64,000 nt of DNA, from contig NZ_JNIJ01000028.1 in assembly GCF_000701345.1 (NCBI RefSeq), forward strand, positions 29,545 to 93,544, given 5' to 3'. Below the pieces are notes generated by a model that worked only from the letters and a program-made list of their open reading frames with translations, was not told the DNA's origin and ran no database searches. Numbering within the stretch: the first letter of the stretch is position 1; every line of letters starts with the position of its first letter. A program made the translations under genes and the position numbers. This document shows, in pieces, positions 35,564 to 44,518 of this stretch. The DNA is from Bradyrhizobium sp. URHD0069. GTDB taxonomy: Bacteria; Pseudomonadota; Alphaproteobacteria; Rhizobiales; Xanthobacteraceae.

Positions 35564-36087
35564 ATGGCCGGCAAGACGTCCAAGAAGTCGGCGAAGGTGG
35601 CAAAGAAGGCCGCCGCCAAGCGGGTCGCTGCGAAGGCGGCCAAACCGCGCAAGACGGCGCCGAAGTCGCAGTCCCGCAAGATCGCAAAGCCGGCCCTCCT
35701 CGCAGGCGGCAACCCTCAGATCGCGAAGGCCGACGGCGACGCCCCCGTGCACGCCTACATCGCAGCTATGCCGGGCTGGAAACGCGATGTCGGGTGCCAC
35801 CTCGACGCGATCATCGTGCGCACCGTCCCCAGCGTGCGCAAGGCGGTCAAATGGAACTCGCCACTGTACGGAGTTGAGGTCAAGGCTGGTTCCTCGGCAT
35901 CCATTGCTTCACGAAGTACGTCAAGGTGGCTTTCTTCCGCGGCGCGTCGCTGCGTCCTGTCCCCCCGGGCGAGTCCAAGAGCAAGCACACGCGCTACCTC
36001 GACATCTATGAGGACGACCAGCTCGACGAAGCTCAGCTCGCCGCTTGGGTGAAGCAAGCCAGCCAATTGCCCGGCGAACGAATGTGA
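35564..36087 (+). pseudogene. DUF1801 protein with Lys/Ala-rich tail, frameshifted
   Basis: The first frame encodes a basic N-terminus (KKSAKVAKKAAAKRVAAKA) and the start of a DUF1801 fold: HAYIAAMPGWKRDVGCHLD, RTVPSVRKAVKWNSPLYGVE. Near 35876-35886 similarity moves to another frame, which continues GWFLGIHCFTKYVKVAFFRG, PPGESKSKHTRYLDIYEDD and ends SQLPGERM at 36087. One missing G in the GAG-GTC-AAG stretch explains it. In the original frame translation runs on in a Ser/Arg-rich stretch to 36052. Either a recent pseudogene or a base-call error. An intact DUF1801 gene follows immediately. Confidence 0.85.
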
Positions 36088-36113
36088 GCGGCCAGTGAGA
36101 GGTGACAACAACC

Positions 36114-36566
36114 ATGAAGAAGAAAAAGAGCGGCTCGAAGGAAGGAAAAGCGGGAGACTCTCCCTCTCAGTTGATAGATGCGAGAATCAAGGAGTTGAGT
36201 GATTGGCGGGGCGAGACGCTCGCTCGGGTCCGAATTCTCATCAAGCAGGCCGACCCCGAAGCGGTCGAGGAGTGGAAGTGGAGAGGAGTTCCAGTGTGGT
36301 CGCACGCCGGAATGATCTGCACCGGTGAGACGTACAAGAATGTCGTGAAGATGACCTTCGCCAAGGGCGCCTCGTTGGAGGACCCTTCAGGCCTCTTCAA
36401 CTCCAGCCTGGAAGGCAACACCAGGCGTGCGATCGATTTCCATGAGGGCGACAAGATTGATGAAAAGGCGTTGAAGGCGCTCATTCGCGCCGCCGTGGCA
36501 CTGAACACGTCGGCGCGAGCTACCGCTCGCCCCGTCCGCTCTCAGAAAAGACCAAAGAGCGCTTGA
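36114..36566 (+). CDS. DUF1801 (YdhG-like) domain protein
   Basis: A 150-residue protein with the DUF1801 pattern: a charged N-terminus, IDARIKELSDWRGETLARVR, the core VEEWKWRGVPVWSHAGMICTGETYKN, TFAKGASLEDPSGLFNSSLEG and a C-terminal KALIRAAVALN helix. The fold resembles Bacillus YdhG and is linked in the literature to iron or heat-stress proteins without known mechanism. The ATG is preceded by GAGAGG; a GTG four codons earlier is possible. It directly follows the frameshifted DUF1801 gene, probably an older divergent duplicate. Confidence 0.85.
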   Translation: MKKKKSGSKEGKAGDSPSQLIDARIKELSDWRGETLARVRILIKQADPEAVEEWKWRGVPVWSHAGMICTGETYKNVVKMTFAKGASLEDPSGLFNSSLEGNTRRAIDFHEGDKIDEKALKALIRAAVALNTSARATARPVRSQKRPKSA

Positions 36567-36801
36567 GGAGCGTCGGGAAACTGCCTACGTCCGTCGCGCA
36601 ACCTTACCGGTTCGGTCGACGGGCGTCGTCCACAGCATCGCCAGGAATCAGGACGCGATCCGCCGCCCATCGCGCAATCGCGCCGCCGGCCAACCTGTCG
36701 CCTTCGCGGGTCGACGGAACGGCCTGCCAACTTCTCAGTTGATTGAGACATGGAGATAATGAAGAGCTGCGCAGAAAAAACGGGATCGCAGGAGAATAGC
36801 C

Positions 36802-36972
36802 ATGGAATGGTTGGCCTATGGAATCCCCACTATCATCTTATTCGCGCTGCTGATCTATGGCGCCACCCGCGCCGGCTGGTTCAGCAGAGCGGAGCAGCGC
36901 CAGCTCGATGCCAATACCGAGGCGGCACAACGTCGCGAGGATCCGCAAAAGCGACAACGCGGCGTAAGATAA
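36802..36972 (+). CDS. Small membrane protein (56 residues)
   Basis: ATG-initiated 56-codon ORF with GGAG nine bases upstream. One clear membrane helix occupies about residues 5-24 (AYGIPTIILFALLIYGATRA), and the tail is polar and basic with QRQLDANTEAAQRRED. The sharp hydrophobic/charged split, the ribosome binding site and absence of any competing gene support it as a real single-pass protein. No function known. Confidence 0.65.
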   Translation: MEWLAYGIPTIILFALLIYGATRAGWFSRAEQRQLDANTEAAQRREDPQKRQRGVR

Positions 36973-37141
36973 CACGCCGCCTGAGCCCATACCGGGAGAA
37001 CTACCGTGACTAACGCTCCTTTGTCGGCAGCACCGAAGGCCCCTACCCGCTCGCGGCAAATACAACGTATCGCGGGCCGCCGATGAGACATGTTTATCGC
37101 TCGGCTTAACTCGGTGCCTGGGAGCACGTAAATCGCGGCCA

Positions 37142-37576
37142 TCAGTCCAGTTTGGACAAACCTTCAGCGACCAAATCGACAAGCGACGGCATTGTATAGG
37201 GTTTCGCCAGCCAGCCGAGGGGCGCATAAGGTTCGGCGCGTTCGCGGGTCCGTGGATCCTCATGCGCGGTCGCGAAAATGCAACGGATATTGAGCTCCCT
37301 AAACAACTGGCTGGCCGCATCAATGCCATCCCGCTCGCTGGCGAGACGTATATCCATCACCGCTAAAGAGGGGCGCTGTTCCCTAGCAAGGATGATCGCT
37401 TCTTCCGCGGTCGTCGCAGTGCCGACGACATGAAAGCCGGCATCTGCAAGAGCCGTTTCCGTTTGCATCGCGATCAGGAAATCATCCTCGACGATGAGGA
37501 TGCGCGCTGGCTCCTGCTGCTCCTGTTCGGCAGATGCGCTCGGCGCGCTGTTCGATCGAGCACCGTCAGGCCTCAC
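37142..37576 (-). CDS. Single-domain response regulator
   Basis: A 144-residue protein: after a 24-residue disordered N-terminus comes a receiver domain with RILIVEDDFLIAMQTE (acidic pocket), the phosphoacceptor Asp in LAVMDIRLA, Thr in FATAHED and Lys in WLAKPYTM. No output domain, so it probably acts in a phosphorelay or as an anti-sigma-type partner, as with PhyR- or HWE-linked regulators. Its start overlaps the histidine-kinase stop by four bases (GTGA), showing co-translation with that kinase. Confidence 0.93.
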   Translation of the reverse strand: MRPDGARSNSAPSASAEQEQQEPARILIVEDDFLIAMQTETALADAGFHVVGTATTAEEAIILAREQRPSLAVMDIRLASERDGIDAASQLFRELNIRCIFATAHEDPRTRERAEPYAPLGWLAKPYTMPSLVDLVAEGLSKLD

Positions 37577-39909
37577 GACGTCATTCCCGTCGCAAACCGA
37601 AGAGAAGCGCGGGACGAGGGAATGCGCGTTACCTGGAACGTTCCATGGAGTTGGCGGGCCAGCCCCAGGACAAGCTGCAAGCCCGATGAGCCGCTGCGGA
37701 CGGCGTGCAGGTCGAAACCGTCTCCACCCTCTTCGACATACAATTCAAACTCGCCGTCCTTCTCTATCAGGCCGACGCGCACCGCTTCGTTCGTCCGATC
37801 CCTGATCCCGTGCTTCACCGCATTCGTCAGCAGCTCGTTCAATATCAGCGACAGCGGCATCGCAACGTCGTTGGAGAGCACGCCGCTTGCCGCCTGGCAT
37901 TCTATCCTGATGTCCGGCCGCAGCGTCTGCTGGACGGTCTGACAGACGGCCTGCAGGAAGTCGGTCGCGGCAAAACGGTTCGCATCGGCGGTGCCGTAAA
38001 GCACGCGCTGCGCGGCCGCCATCGCGGAAACGCGGCGGCTCGCTTCATCAAGCACTTCCCGTGCTTCGCCGCTTTTTGCCCTTCTTGCCGAGGTGAACAG
38101 CAGCGATTGCAATATTTGCATATTGTTCTTGACGCGATGATTGAGTTCGTTGAGCAGCAGGCGCTGCTGCGTCTCCGCCTGCCTCCGCTCGCTGATGTCG
38201 ATCAGCATATTGATGGCGCCCACGACCTTTCCGGAGATATCGCGCAAGGGGGTCGGGAACGGAATGAACGGAATTCGCGTACCATCCGGTCGTTCCGCGA
38301 CGGCCTCGGCGTTACGTATCGGACGCCCTTCCTTCAGCGCGACCGCCATCGGGCACTGGTCGTGCGGCAAGGGCGTGCCGTCCGGATTGTAGAGCTTCCA
38401 GGTCACGCACCATTCATCGCTGCCGAGCGCCGGTGTGCGACCTGCCAATTCGACGGCCGCTTCGTTGAAGTAGGTGATCTTGCCCTCAGCATCCGTCGTG
38501 TAGATGGCCGCGGGAATCGCCGCCAGCAGCTCCTGCAGCTGCCGTTCGCTTTCCTGGATTTTCCGCTGTGCTTCTTTGCGCTCGGTGATATCGCGCGCGA
38601 TCTTTGAGGCGCCAATGACCCGGCCCGAGCCGTCGCGCACCGGCGAGACGGTGAGTGAAATGTCAACCAGGCTTCCGTCTTTGCGCCGCCGGACCGTTTC
38701 GTAGTGATGGATGCGTTCGCCGCGGCGAAGGCGAGCAAGGATGCCCGGCTCTTCGTCCTGCCGCTCGACCGGAATCAGCATCGTCACCGGCTGCCCGACC
38801 GTTTCTTCCGCCGTGTAACCGAACAGATGCTCAGCGCCGGCATTCCATGTCTGGATCACCCCATCGAGATCCTTGCTGATGATGGCATCATCCGAAGACT
38901 CGACGATCGACACCAGTTGCAGGGCGCCCCGCTCGGCGGCGTATCGCGCACGTTCCGTCTTCAGACGGGCAATGCTGAAGCCAAGCTGACGGCTAAGCGT
39001 CAGCGCGACGTCGACCTCGGGGTCCGAAAGGTTCTGCGCCGCGTCGTAGTACGCCATGAACTTGCCGACGAGCTGGCCCCGCTCCTGGATCGGAATAAAT
39101 GCGACCGCCCCGATACCCTCGCCAGCAATCGTTTGCTTCAGCGCGTCCGAAAGATCGGACGCCTGGACATCCTCGAAATAAACCGGACGAGGATTTTCCT
39201 CGTCTTTCATCCAGGGTGAATGACCCTCGACCGCCTGCCGGTACCCATCCGAAAGGCCCCGCCATGCGACGAAGCGCATGACGTCCGAGCTATCAAAGAG
39301 GAGAATGGCAGCGCGTTGGCAGTCAAGCGCGCGGACGATCGCGTCAAGCGCAACATCATAGACTTGCTCCAACGAACTGACATGTTGAAGCCGATCCGAA
39401 AATTCAAACAGCGCGGCCTGCTCGTCCATCCGCCGCGCCAGCGCCTGCTCGGCGAACTTGCGGCTCGTGATGTCATGCTGAACGCGCACCGCGTAAAGAA
39501 ACTTGCCCTCGGCGTCACGGACGCTCGATGATGTCACCTCCGCCCAGAAGTGATCGCCGTTCTTGCGGCTAATGCGCTTCTCGATCGAGTAGCCATCGAT
39601 CTCGCCGGCGAGCTGACGCCTAAACTGCTGCAGGTCGGCGTCCAAATCCTCCGGCAATGTTTCCTGAAAAATCGTCCGGCCCACTAACTCCTGCGCGGAA
39701 TGGCCGGTGAGCTGGCAGAGCTGCTGGTTGACGCGCAGCATACGGCCATCGCCGTCGACCTCGACGATGCCTGCGCCAACGTGCTCATAGGTGGCCGCAA
39801 GCCGCTCATCGCGGGTAAGCACCCAACTTTCGGCGCGCGCGCTTGACCCACCCAGCGCGCGCGATTCGAGGCCCCTGAGGTCCGGCACGGATCTTTCCCG
39901 CATGTTCAT
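37573..39909 (-). CDS. PAS/GAF-rich sensor histidine kinase (HisKA_2 type)
   Basis: A soluble kinase of 778 residues with no membrane helix: PAS (about 40-160, HVGAGIVEVDGDGR), GAF (190-330, SLEQVYDVALDAIVRAL), PAS (345-460, SSDDAIISKDLDG), PAS (470-590, LLAAIPAAIYTTDAEG) and a HisKA_2/HWE-like kinase core starting LLLNELNHRVKNNMQ with the phospho-His, ending in an HATPase with SLILNELLTNAVKHG. This class signals to single-domain regulators, as encoded in the overlapping downstream gene. The ATG after GAGGATCGG was chosen. The GAF could sense a small ligand or redox state; none is identifiable. Confidence 0.93.
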   Translation of the reverse strand: MNMRERSVPDLRGLESRALGGSSARAESWVLTRDERLAATYEHVGAGIVEVDGDGRMLRVNQQLCQLTGHSAQELVGRTIFQETLPEDLDADLQQFRRQLAGEIDGYSIEKRISRKNGDHFWAEVTSSSVRDAEGKFLYAVRVQHDITSRKFAEQALARRMDEQAALFEFSDRLQHVSSLEQVYDVALDAIVRALDCQRAAILLFDSSDVMRFVAWRGLSDGYRQAVEGHSPWMKDEENPRPVYFEDVQASDLSDALKQTIAGEGIGAVAFIPIQERGQLVGKFMAYYDAAQNLSDPEVDVALTLSRQLGFSIARLKTERARYAAERGALQLVSIVESSDDAIISKDLDGVIQTWNAGAEHLFGYTAEETVGQPVTMLIPVERQDEEPGILARLRRGERIHHYETVRRRKDGSLVDISLTVSPVRDGSGRVIGASKIARDITERKEAQRKIQESERQLQELLAAIPAAIYTTDAEGKITYFNEAAVELAGRTPALGSDEWCVTWKLYNPDGTPLPHDQCPMAVALKEGRPIRNAEAVAERPDGTRIPFIPFPTPLRDISGKVVGAINMLIDISERRQAETQQRLLLNELNHRVKNNMQILQSLLFTSARRAKSGEAREVLDEASRRVSAMAAAQRVLYGTADANRFAATDFLQAVCQTVQQTLRPDIRIECQAASGVLSNDVAMPLSLILNELLTNAVKHGIRDRTNEAVRVGLIEKDGEFELYVEEGGDGFDLHAVRSGSSGLQLVLGLARQLHGTFQVTRIPSSRASLRFATGMTS

Positions 39910-40113
39910 GTTCCGATCCTCGCCGGAAAAAAATCCAAGCTGTCCTCGCCCCACTAGAGATCATGCTGGATCGTGCGGGTGATGCCCACCGAAGCGGAAC
40001 GCGATCTACCTAGTCGCCAGAGAGGCAAAGGTTCCAAGCGGACGATGAAATCTGTGGGAATGGGTCTGAGAAGGAACCGCTACCGAAAATGTGAGGTTCC
40101 CCGCATGGGCGAG

Positions 40114-40410
40114 CTATACCGTCGGCAGCACCGAAAACCGCTCACCCGCCCGCCGCAAATTCAGCGCCTCGGGATCGCCGGGTTCGTCCTTGACCGCGTC
40201 GACATGCGCCGATGGCGGGCCATGCCGGCATAGTGTAACCATGGTCGCTACCAACTGCGGCGGCCCTGAAAACAGCGCCTCGACGCTGCCATCCCTCCGG
40301 TTGCGTACCCATCCCTCAAGTTTGCATGCGATCGCCTGGTGCTCGATCCAGGCGCGATAGCCGACGCCCTGCACCCGGCCGCGGATCGTCACCTGGAGGA
40401 TCGTGCTCAT
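40114..40410 (-). CDS. Acylphosphatase
   Basis: A 98-residue small alpha/beta enzyme that hydrolyses carboxyl-phosphate bonds. Seen are the signature RGRVQGVGYRAWIEHQA with the catalytic Arg, LEGWVRNRRDGSVEALFSGP with the catalytic Asn, and a C-terminal RF.V strand. The start codon directly abuts the stop codon of the upstream PEP mutase/isocitrate lyase family gene with no bases between, so they form an operon. Confidence 0.95.
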   Translation of the reverse strand: MSTILQVTIRGRVQGVGYRAWIEHQAIACKLEGWVRNRRDGSVEALFSGPPQLVATMVTLCRHGPPSAHVDAVKDEPGDPEALNLRRAGERFSVLPTV

Positions 40411-41289
40411 CTACCGCTTGAGCCCCAGAAATTCCGCGAGCCTCAGCTTCACGTCGGCGTCGCGCATGAGACGGCCGGTCAGTTGCGATGACGGCAGGCC
40501 TTTCAGGTCTTTCGGCGGCACGCCTTCACGCAAGGCTCTTAACGTCTCGTAGACCGCCAGCGTCGCCGCGGCGAAGGGCGTGTGACCCTGCAACGCGATC
40601 CGCACCCGCTGGTGGACCAGGAATGCCGGATCGTCCAGTTCGCCCTGGGCATTGCCGAGAACGAGCGGCAAGGTGGTCGCAGCCGAAATCGTCTCAAGCT
40701 CCTTTCGCGTCTTCAACCCGGTGAAGAACAGCGCATCGACGCCGGTCGCCTCATACGCTTTGGCACGCGCCACGCAATCGTCAAAGCTGGTGGCCGACGG
40801 GCCGCCGCCCCGCGTTCCAGTCCGGCCCATGATCACCAGCGCCGGATCGCTGCGCGCATCGACCGCGGCTTTCATCTTGCCGATGCCTTCCTCGGTCGAA
40901 ATGAGTTGCGGCTCTGCGGCGCCGTAAGCCTGCGGCAACAGCGTATCCTCGATCGTCAAGCCGGCGGCTCCCGCGGTTTCCAGTTCCTGCACCGTGCGAC
41001 GGACATTGAGCGCGTTGCCATAGCCGTGGTCGGCATCGACCAGCACCGGCAGCGTCGACGCCCGCGACATCCGGCGCATCTGTTCGGCGAGTTCGGTGAG
41101 CGTGATCAGTGTAATATCGGGATCGCCGAGCACCGTGAGCGATGCGACCGAGCCGCCGAACATGCCGAGCTCGAAACCGAGGTCCTCCGCAATACGGATG
41201 GAAACCGGATCATACACCGAACCCGCACGAATGCATGCCGACCCCGACAGGATCGAACGCAAGGCTTCGCGGCGCTTTCGGAAGGCCAT
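40411..41289 (-). CDS. PEP mutase/isocitrate lyase superfamily enzyme (oxaloacetate decarboxylase-like)
   Basis: The 292-residue protein is a TIM-barrel lyase with FGGSVASLTVLGDPDI, the Mg2+-binding DADHGYGNALNVRRTV and the GLTIEDTLLPQAYG segment. It lacks the KKCGH motif of isocitrate lyase, so the nearest known activity is oxaloacetate decarboxylase or carboxy-phosphonoenolpyruvate mutase-like. Substrate remains open. The ATG at MAFRKRREAL is preceded by AAGGGA; the frame upstream runs into an intergenic repeat. It is followed without gap by the acylphosphatase gene. Confidence 0.85.
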   Translation of the reverse strand: MAFRKRREALRSILSGSACIRAGSVYDPVSIRIAEDLGFELGMFGGSVASLTVLGDPDITLITLTELAEQMRRMSRASTLPVLVDADHGYGNALNVRRTVQELETAGAAGLTIEDTLLPQAYGAAEPQLISTEEGIGKMKAAVDARSDPALVIMGRTGTRGGGPSATSFDDCVARAKAYEATGVDALFFTGLKTRKELETISAATTLPLVLGNAQGELDDPAFLVHQRVRIALQGHTPFAAATLAVYETLRALREGVPPKDLKGLPSSQLTGRLMRDADVKLRLAEFLGLKR

Positions 41290-41347
41290 TGCAAGTCCCT
41301 TGGAATCCAACTCGAATGCAGCCAATAGAATTAGGCTGTTTTTGTGG

Positions 41348-41390
41348 TCGTTGCGAGGAGCGCAGCGACGAAGCAATCCAGATTGCTTCA
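41348..41390. repeat. Intergenic repeat of the CGTTGCGAGGAGCG type
   Basis: A short AAGCAATCC-containing element (GTCGTTGCGAGGAGCGCAGC followed by GACGAAGCAATCCAGATTGC) between the lyase gene and pccA. Elements of this form recur between genes in Bradyrhizobium genomes; I recognise the type from memory and see one copy here. Confidence 0.6.
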
Positions 41391-41399
41391 GTTATGCCT

Positions 41400-43415
41400 T
41401 TACGAAAATTCGAGAATCAGCGCGTCCACCGCCAGGGTAGCGCCGGCGGCGGCGTGGATTTTCTTCACCGTGCCGTCGCGTTCGGCGCGCAGCACGTTCT
41501 GCATCTTCATCGCTTCCACCACGGCCAGCGTTTCGCCGGCCTTGACCTCCTGACCTTCGGCGACCGCGATCGACACCACAAGGCCGGGCATCGGGCACAG
41601 CAATTTCTTGCCGGTATCGGCCTTGGCGCCGACCGGCATCAGCCGCGCTGCCGTGGCCTCGGATTCGGTGAAGACATTGACCGCGACCTCAAAACCCTGA
41701 TGCGCAAGACGAAAACCGTTGGGAATGGGCCGCACCTGCATGGCCACCAAGTGACCGTCGATGGTGCCCTGCCATACCGCTTCACCCGGCACCCATGACG
41801 AAATGAGATGGTGCGGATTGCCCAGCGTGCCGTCGGCGCCGACGAAGCGCACGGCGATGCCGTCGGCTTCGCGCGCGACGTCGAGCCCGATTTCGCTGCG
41901 TTCGAGCCACACCGCGCGACGGCGCTCGCGCTGCACCAGCCGGCCGGTCATCTGGCCGGAAATCTGCCGCTTGCGTTCGCCGAGCACATGATCGATGGCC
42001 GCGCCGACTGCCGCGAGCCGGCGCGCGATCTCACCTTCGGGCGCACGAACCGCAAATCCTTTTGGAAATTCCTCAGCGATGAAGCCGGTCGAAAGATTGC
42101 CTTCGCGCCAGCGCGGGTGATGCATCAGCGCCGACAGAAACGGAATGTTGTGGCGGATGCCATCGATGTAGAATGAATCGAGCGCGGTCGACTGCGCTTC
42201 GATCGCGGCGGCGCGCGAAGGCGCATGCGTCACAAGCTTGGCGATCATCGGATCGTAATAGATCGAGATCTCGCCGCCTTCCTGCACGCCAGTGTCGTTA
42301 CGCACCGTGATGCCGTCGATGCTGCTCTCGAGCGGCGGGCGGTATTTCACCAGCCGGCCGATCGAAGGCAGAAAATTGCGGAACGGGTCTTCGGCATAGA
42401 CCCGCGATTCCACCGCCCAGCCGGTCAGCGTGACGTCCTTCTGCGCCAGCGACAGCTTCTCGCCCGCGGCCACCCGGATCATCTGCTCGACCAGATCGAT
42501 GCCGGTGACCAACTCGGTCACGGGATGCTCGACCTGCAGCCGCGTGTTCATCTCCAGGAAGTAGAAGCTCTTGTCCTGCCCCGCGACGAATTCGACGGTG
42601 CCGGCGGAATCGTAATTCACGGCTTTCGCGAGCGCGACCGCCTGTTCGCCCATCTTGCGGCGGGTGGTCTCATCCAGCAGCGGCGACGGCGCTTCCTCGA
42701 TCACCTTCTGATTGCGGCGCTGGATCGAACATTCGCGCTCGCCGAGATAGATCACGTTGCCGTGCTTGTCCCCTAACACTTGAATTTCGATGTGACGGGG
42801 ATCGACGATAAATTTCTCGATGAAGACCCGGTCGTCACCGAATGAGGCTTTGGCTTCGGCTTTGGCGAGACCGAACCCTTCAGCGACCTCGGAAGTCGAA
42901 TGCGCGATCCGCATCCCCTTGCCGCCGCCGCCGGCGGAGGCCTTGATCATGACGGGATAGCCGATTTCGTCGGCGATCTTCACCGCATGCTTTCCGTCCT
43001 CGATAACGCCGAGGTGGCCCGGCACCGTCGAGACCTTGGCCTTGGCGGCGGCTTTCTTGGATTCAATCTTATCGCCCATGGCGGCGATAGCGCCCGCGTT
43101 GGGTCCGATGAAGGCGATGCCGGCGTCGGTGAGCGCGCGCGGAAAAGCTTCCCGTTCGGACAGAAATCCGTAGCCGGGATGCACGGCTTGCGCGCCGGTC
43201 TTGCGGCAGGCGTCGACGATCTTCTCCATCACGAGATAGCTTTCCGACGCTGCCGGCGGACCGATCAGAATCGCCTCGTCGGCCATTTCGACGTGGAGCG
43301 CGTCGCGGTCGGCTTCGGAATAGACCGCGACCGTCTCTATTCCCATGCGGCGGGCAGTCTTGATGATCCGGCAGGCGATCTCGCCGCGATTAGCGATCAG
43401 AATTCGTTTGAACAT
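41400..43415 (-). CDS. Acyl-CoA carboxylase alpha subunit (biotin carboxylase + BCCP)
   Basis: Carboxylates biotin with ATP and bicarbonate for a propionyl-, acetyl- or methylcrotonyl-CoA carboxylase. The 671-residue chain starts MFKRILIANRGEIACRII, has the ATP-grasp GGGGKGMRIA loop and HIEIQVLGDKHGNVIYLGERECSIQRR, then a BT-type linker and a C-terminal biotinyl domain with AMKMQN, Lys about 637. Domain order and the presence of the BT region favour propionyl-CoA carboxylase alpha (PccA). The beta subunit is not in the window. It lies upstream of an intergenic repeat. Confidence 0.92.
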   Translation of the reverse strand: MFKRILIANRGEIACRIIKTARRMGIETVAVYSEADRDALHVEMADEAILIGPPAASESYLVMEKIVDACRKTGAQAVHPGYGFLSEREAFPRALTDAGIAFIGPNAGAIAAMGDKIESKKAAAKAKVSTVPGHLGVIEDGKHAVKIADEIGYPVMIKASAGGGGKGMRIAHSTSEVAEGFGLAKAEAKASFGDDRVFIEKFIVDPRHIEIQVLGDKHGNVIYLGERECSIQRRNQKVIEEAPSPLLDETTRRKMGEQAVALAKAVNYDSAGTVEFVAGQDKSFYFLEMNTRLQVEHPVTELVTGIDLVEQMIRVAAGEKLSLAQKDVTLTGWAVESRVYAEDPFRNFLPSIGRLVKYRPPLESSIDGITVRNDTGVQEGGEISIYYDPMIAKLVTHAPSRAAAIEAQSTALDSFYIDGIRHNIPFLSALMHHPRWREGNLSTGFIAEEFPKGFAVRAPEGEIARRLAAVGAAIDHVLGERKRQISGQMTGRLVQRERRRAVWLERSEIGLDVAREADGIAVRFVGADGTLGNPHHLISSWVPGEAVWQGTIDGHLVAMQVRPIPNGFRLAHQGFEVAVNVFTESEATAARLMPVGAKADTGKKLLCPMPGLVVSIAVAEGQEVKAGETLAVVEAMKMQNVLRAERDGTVKKIHAAAGATLAVDALILEFS

Positions 43416-43486
43416 TTTCTGCTTACTTGCAACCTTTGGGCGGGGATCTGGCCTTACGAGCCGGGCCGCAATCTGGCATGCGGGGG

Positions 43487-43516
43487 CGGATGTAACAATT
43501 CCGTCGTACAGCTAAA
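43487..43516. repeat. 30-bp direct repeat, left copy
   Basis: Matches 44429-44458 at 29 of 30 positions. The right copy contains the ATG-TAA end of the nuclease gene, so this left copy may be the 3' end of a lost paralogue or an insertion scar. Confidence 0.9.
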
Positions 43517-43642
43517 CCGAACGGAGGCAATGGTCCAGAGCGGGAATTTTGCTGCTTTGAGGCCGCCGCAGATGCTAATCGAAAGAAACTCGCAGCCGGC
43601 CAAAAGGCTTGGACCACTACAAACAGATTTGATGTACGCCAA

Positions 43643-44437
43643 ATGCGATCACCACTTTCCTTCTTTGCAATTGTGACGTTATCGATACGTCTTCCTGTCC
43701 TGTTGTTGGCAGTTCTCTCGGCGAGCCCGACTTGGGCCGCGAGCGCGATGGCTAGGGATGGCGGCACCCTTCAGCTAGGGGGTGTGACGTACAGGCTCGA
43801 TGGCATCGACGCACCAGAGTTGGACCAGATGTGCATCGACGAGCACGCCGACGCCTGGGCTTGCGGCGTTGAGGCCCGTGATCAACTCTCCAAGTTGATC
43901 GGCAGCCGCCAGGTCCGCTGTGAGGATCTTGGCTTGGGTACGAGCTACAAGAAGCGGCATATCGGTATTTGCACCGTCGAGGGCGAAGGCGTCAGCTTAA
44001 ACCAGCTTCTTGTTCGCCAGGGCTTTGCCTTGAATTTCGAGCCCTATGCAAGAGGACGATTCAGGGAGGACGAGGCTGGCGCCAAAGAAAATCGCCGGGG
44101 ACTTTGGAAAGGCTGCTTTGTAGCGCCTCGGGAATTCCGTCGCGGCCGAAAGGACGGCGCGTTATTGGGCGACTCCTGCAGGCCGGACAAAGACCGCGAA
44201 ATACGCGCGGTCCTCTTCCCGGATAGTCCCGCCATGCCGCCCGGTTGCAGCATCAAGGGTAAGCTTGCCGTGCGGGCCCGCGTCACCGGGAATGTCGGCG
44301 TCTACCACCTGCAGGGATGTCGCAGTTACCCTGCCCTGACAAAGCCGGACCGCTGGTTTTGCTCTGAGGAAGATGCCCAGGCCGCAGGCTTTCGGAAAGC
44401 GTATAACTGCCGGGCCACCGAGCCGGCTCGGATGTAA
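43643..44437 (+). CDS. Secreted thermonuclease (SNase) family protein
   Basis: A 264-residue protein with signal peptide (about 10-32, ending near TWAAS) and a staphylococcal-nuclease fold: GGVTYRLDGIDAPELDQMC (metal Asp and Arg), KKRHIGICTVEGEGVSLNQLLVRQGFALNF, FREDEAGAKENRRGLWKG with catalytic Arg. The C-terminal ~75 residues hold GNVGVYHLQGCRSYPALTKPD and FCSEEDAQAAGFRKAYNC, an excalibur-like/SNase-associated Cys-containing domain. It is probably exported. A 30-bp direct repeat flanks the gene on both sides. Confidence 0.88.
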   Translation: MRSPLSFFAIVTLSIRLPVLLLAVLSASPTWAASAMARDGGTLQLGGVTYRLDGIDAPELDQMCIDEHADAWACGVEARDQLSKLIGSRQVRCEDLGLGTSYKKRHIGICTVEGEGVSLNQLLVRQGFALNFEPYARGRFREDEAGAKENRRGLWKGCFVAPREFRRGRKDGALLGDSCRPDKDREIRAVLFPDSPAMPPGCSIKGKLAVRARVTGNVGVYHLQGCRSYPALTKPDRWFCSEEDAQAAGFRKAYNCRATEPARM

Positions 44438-44458
44438 CAATTCCGTCGCACAGCTAAA
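44429..44458. repeat. 30-bp direct repeat, right copy
   Basis: Overlaps the last codons and stop of the thermonuclease gene and differs from 43487-43516 at one base (C for T at position 21). Confidence 0.9.
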
Positions 44459-44518
44459 TAACAAAAGAGACAACGGCTGTTAGGCCGGGGCATGCATGTC
44501 AGAGTTTGTCACGATTAG

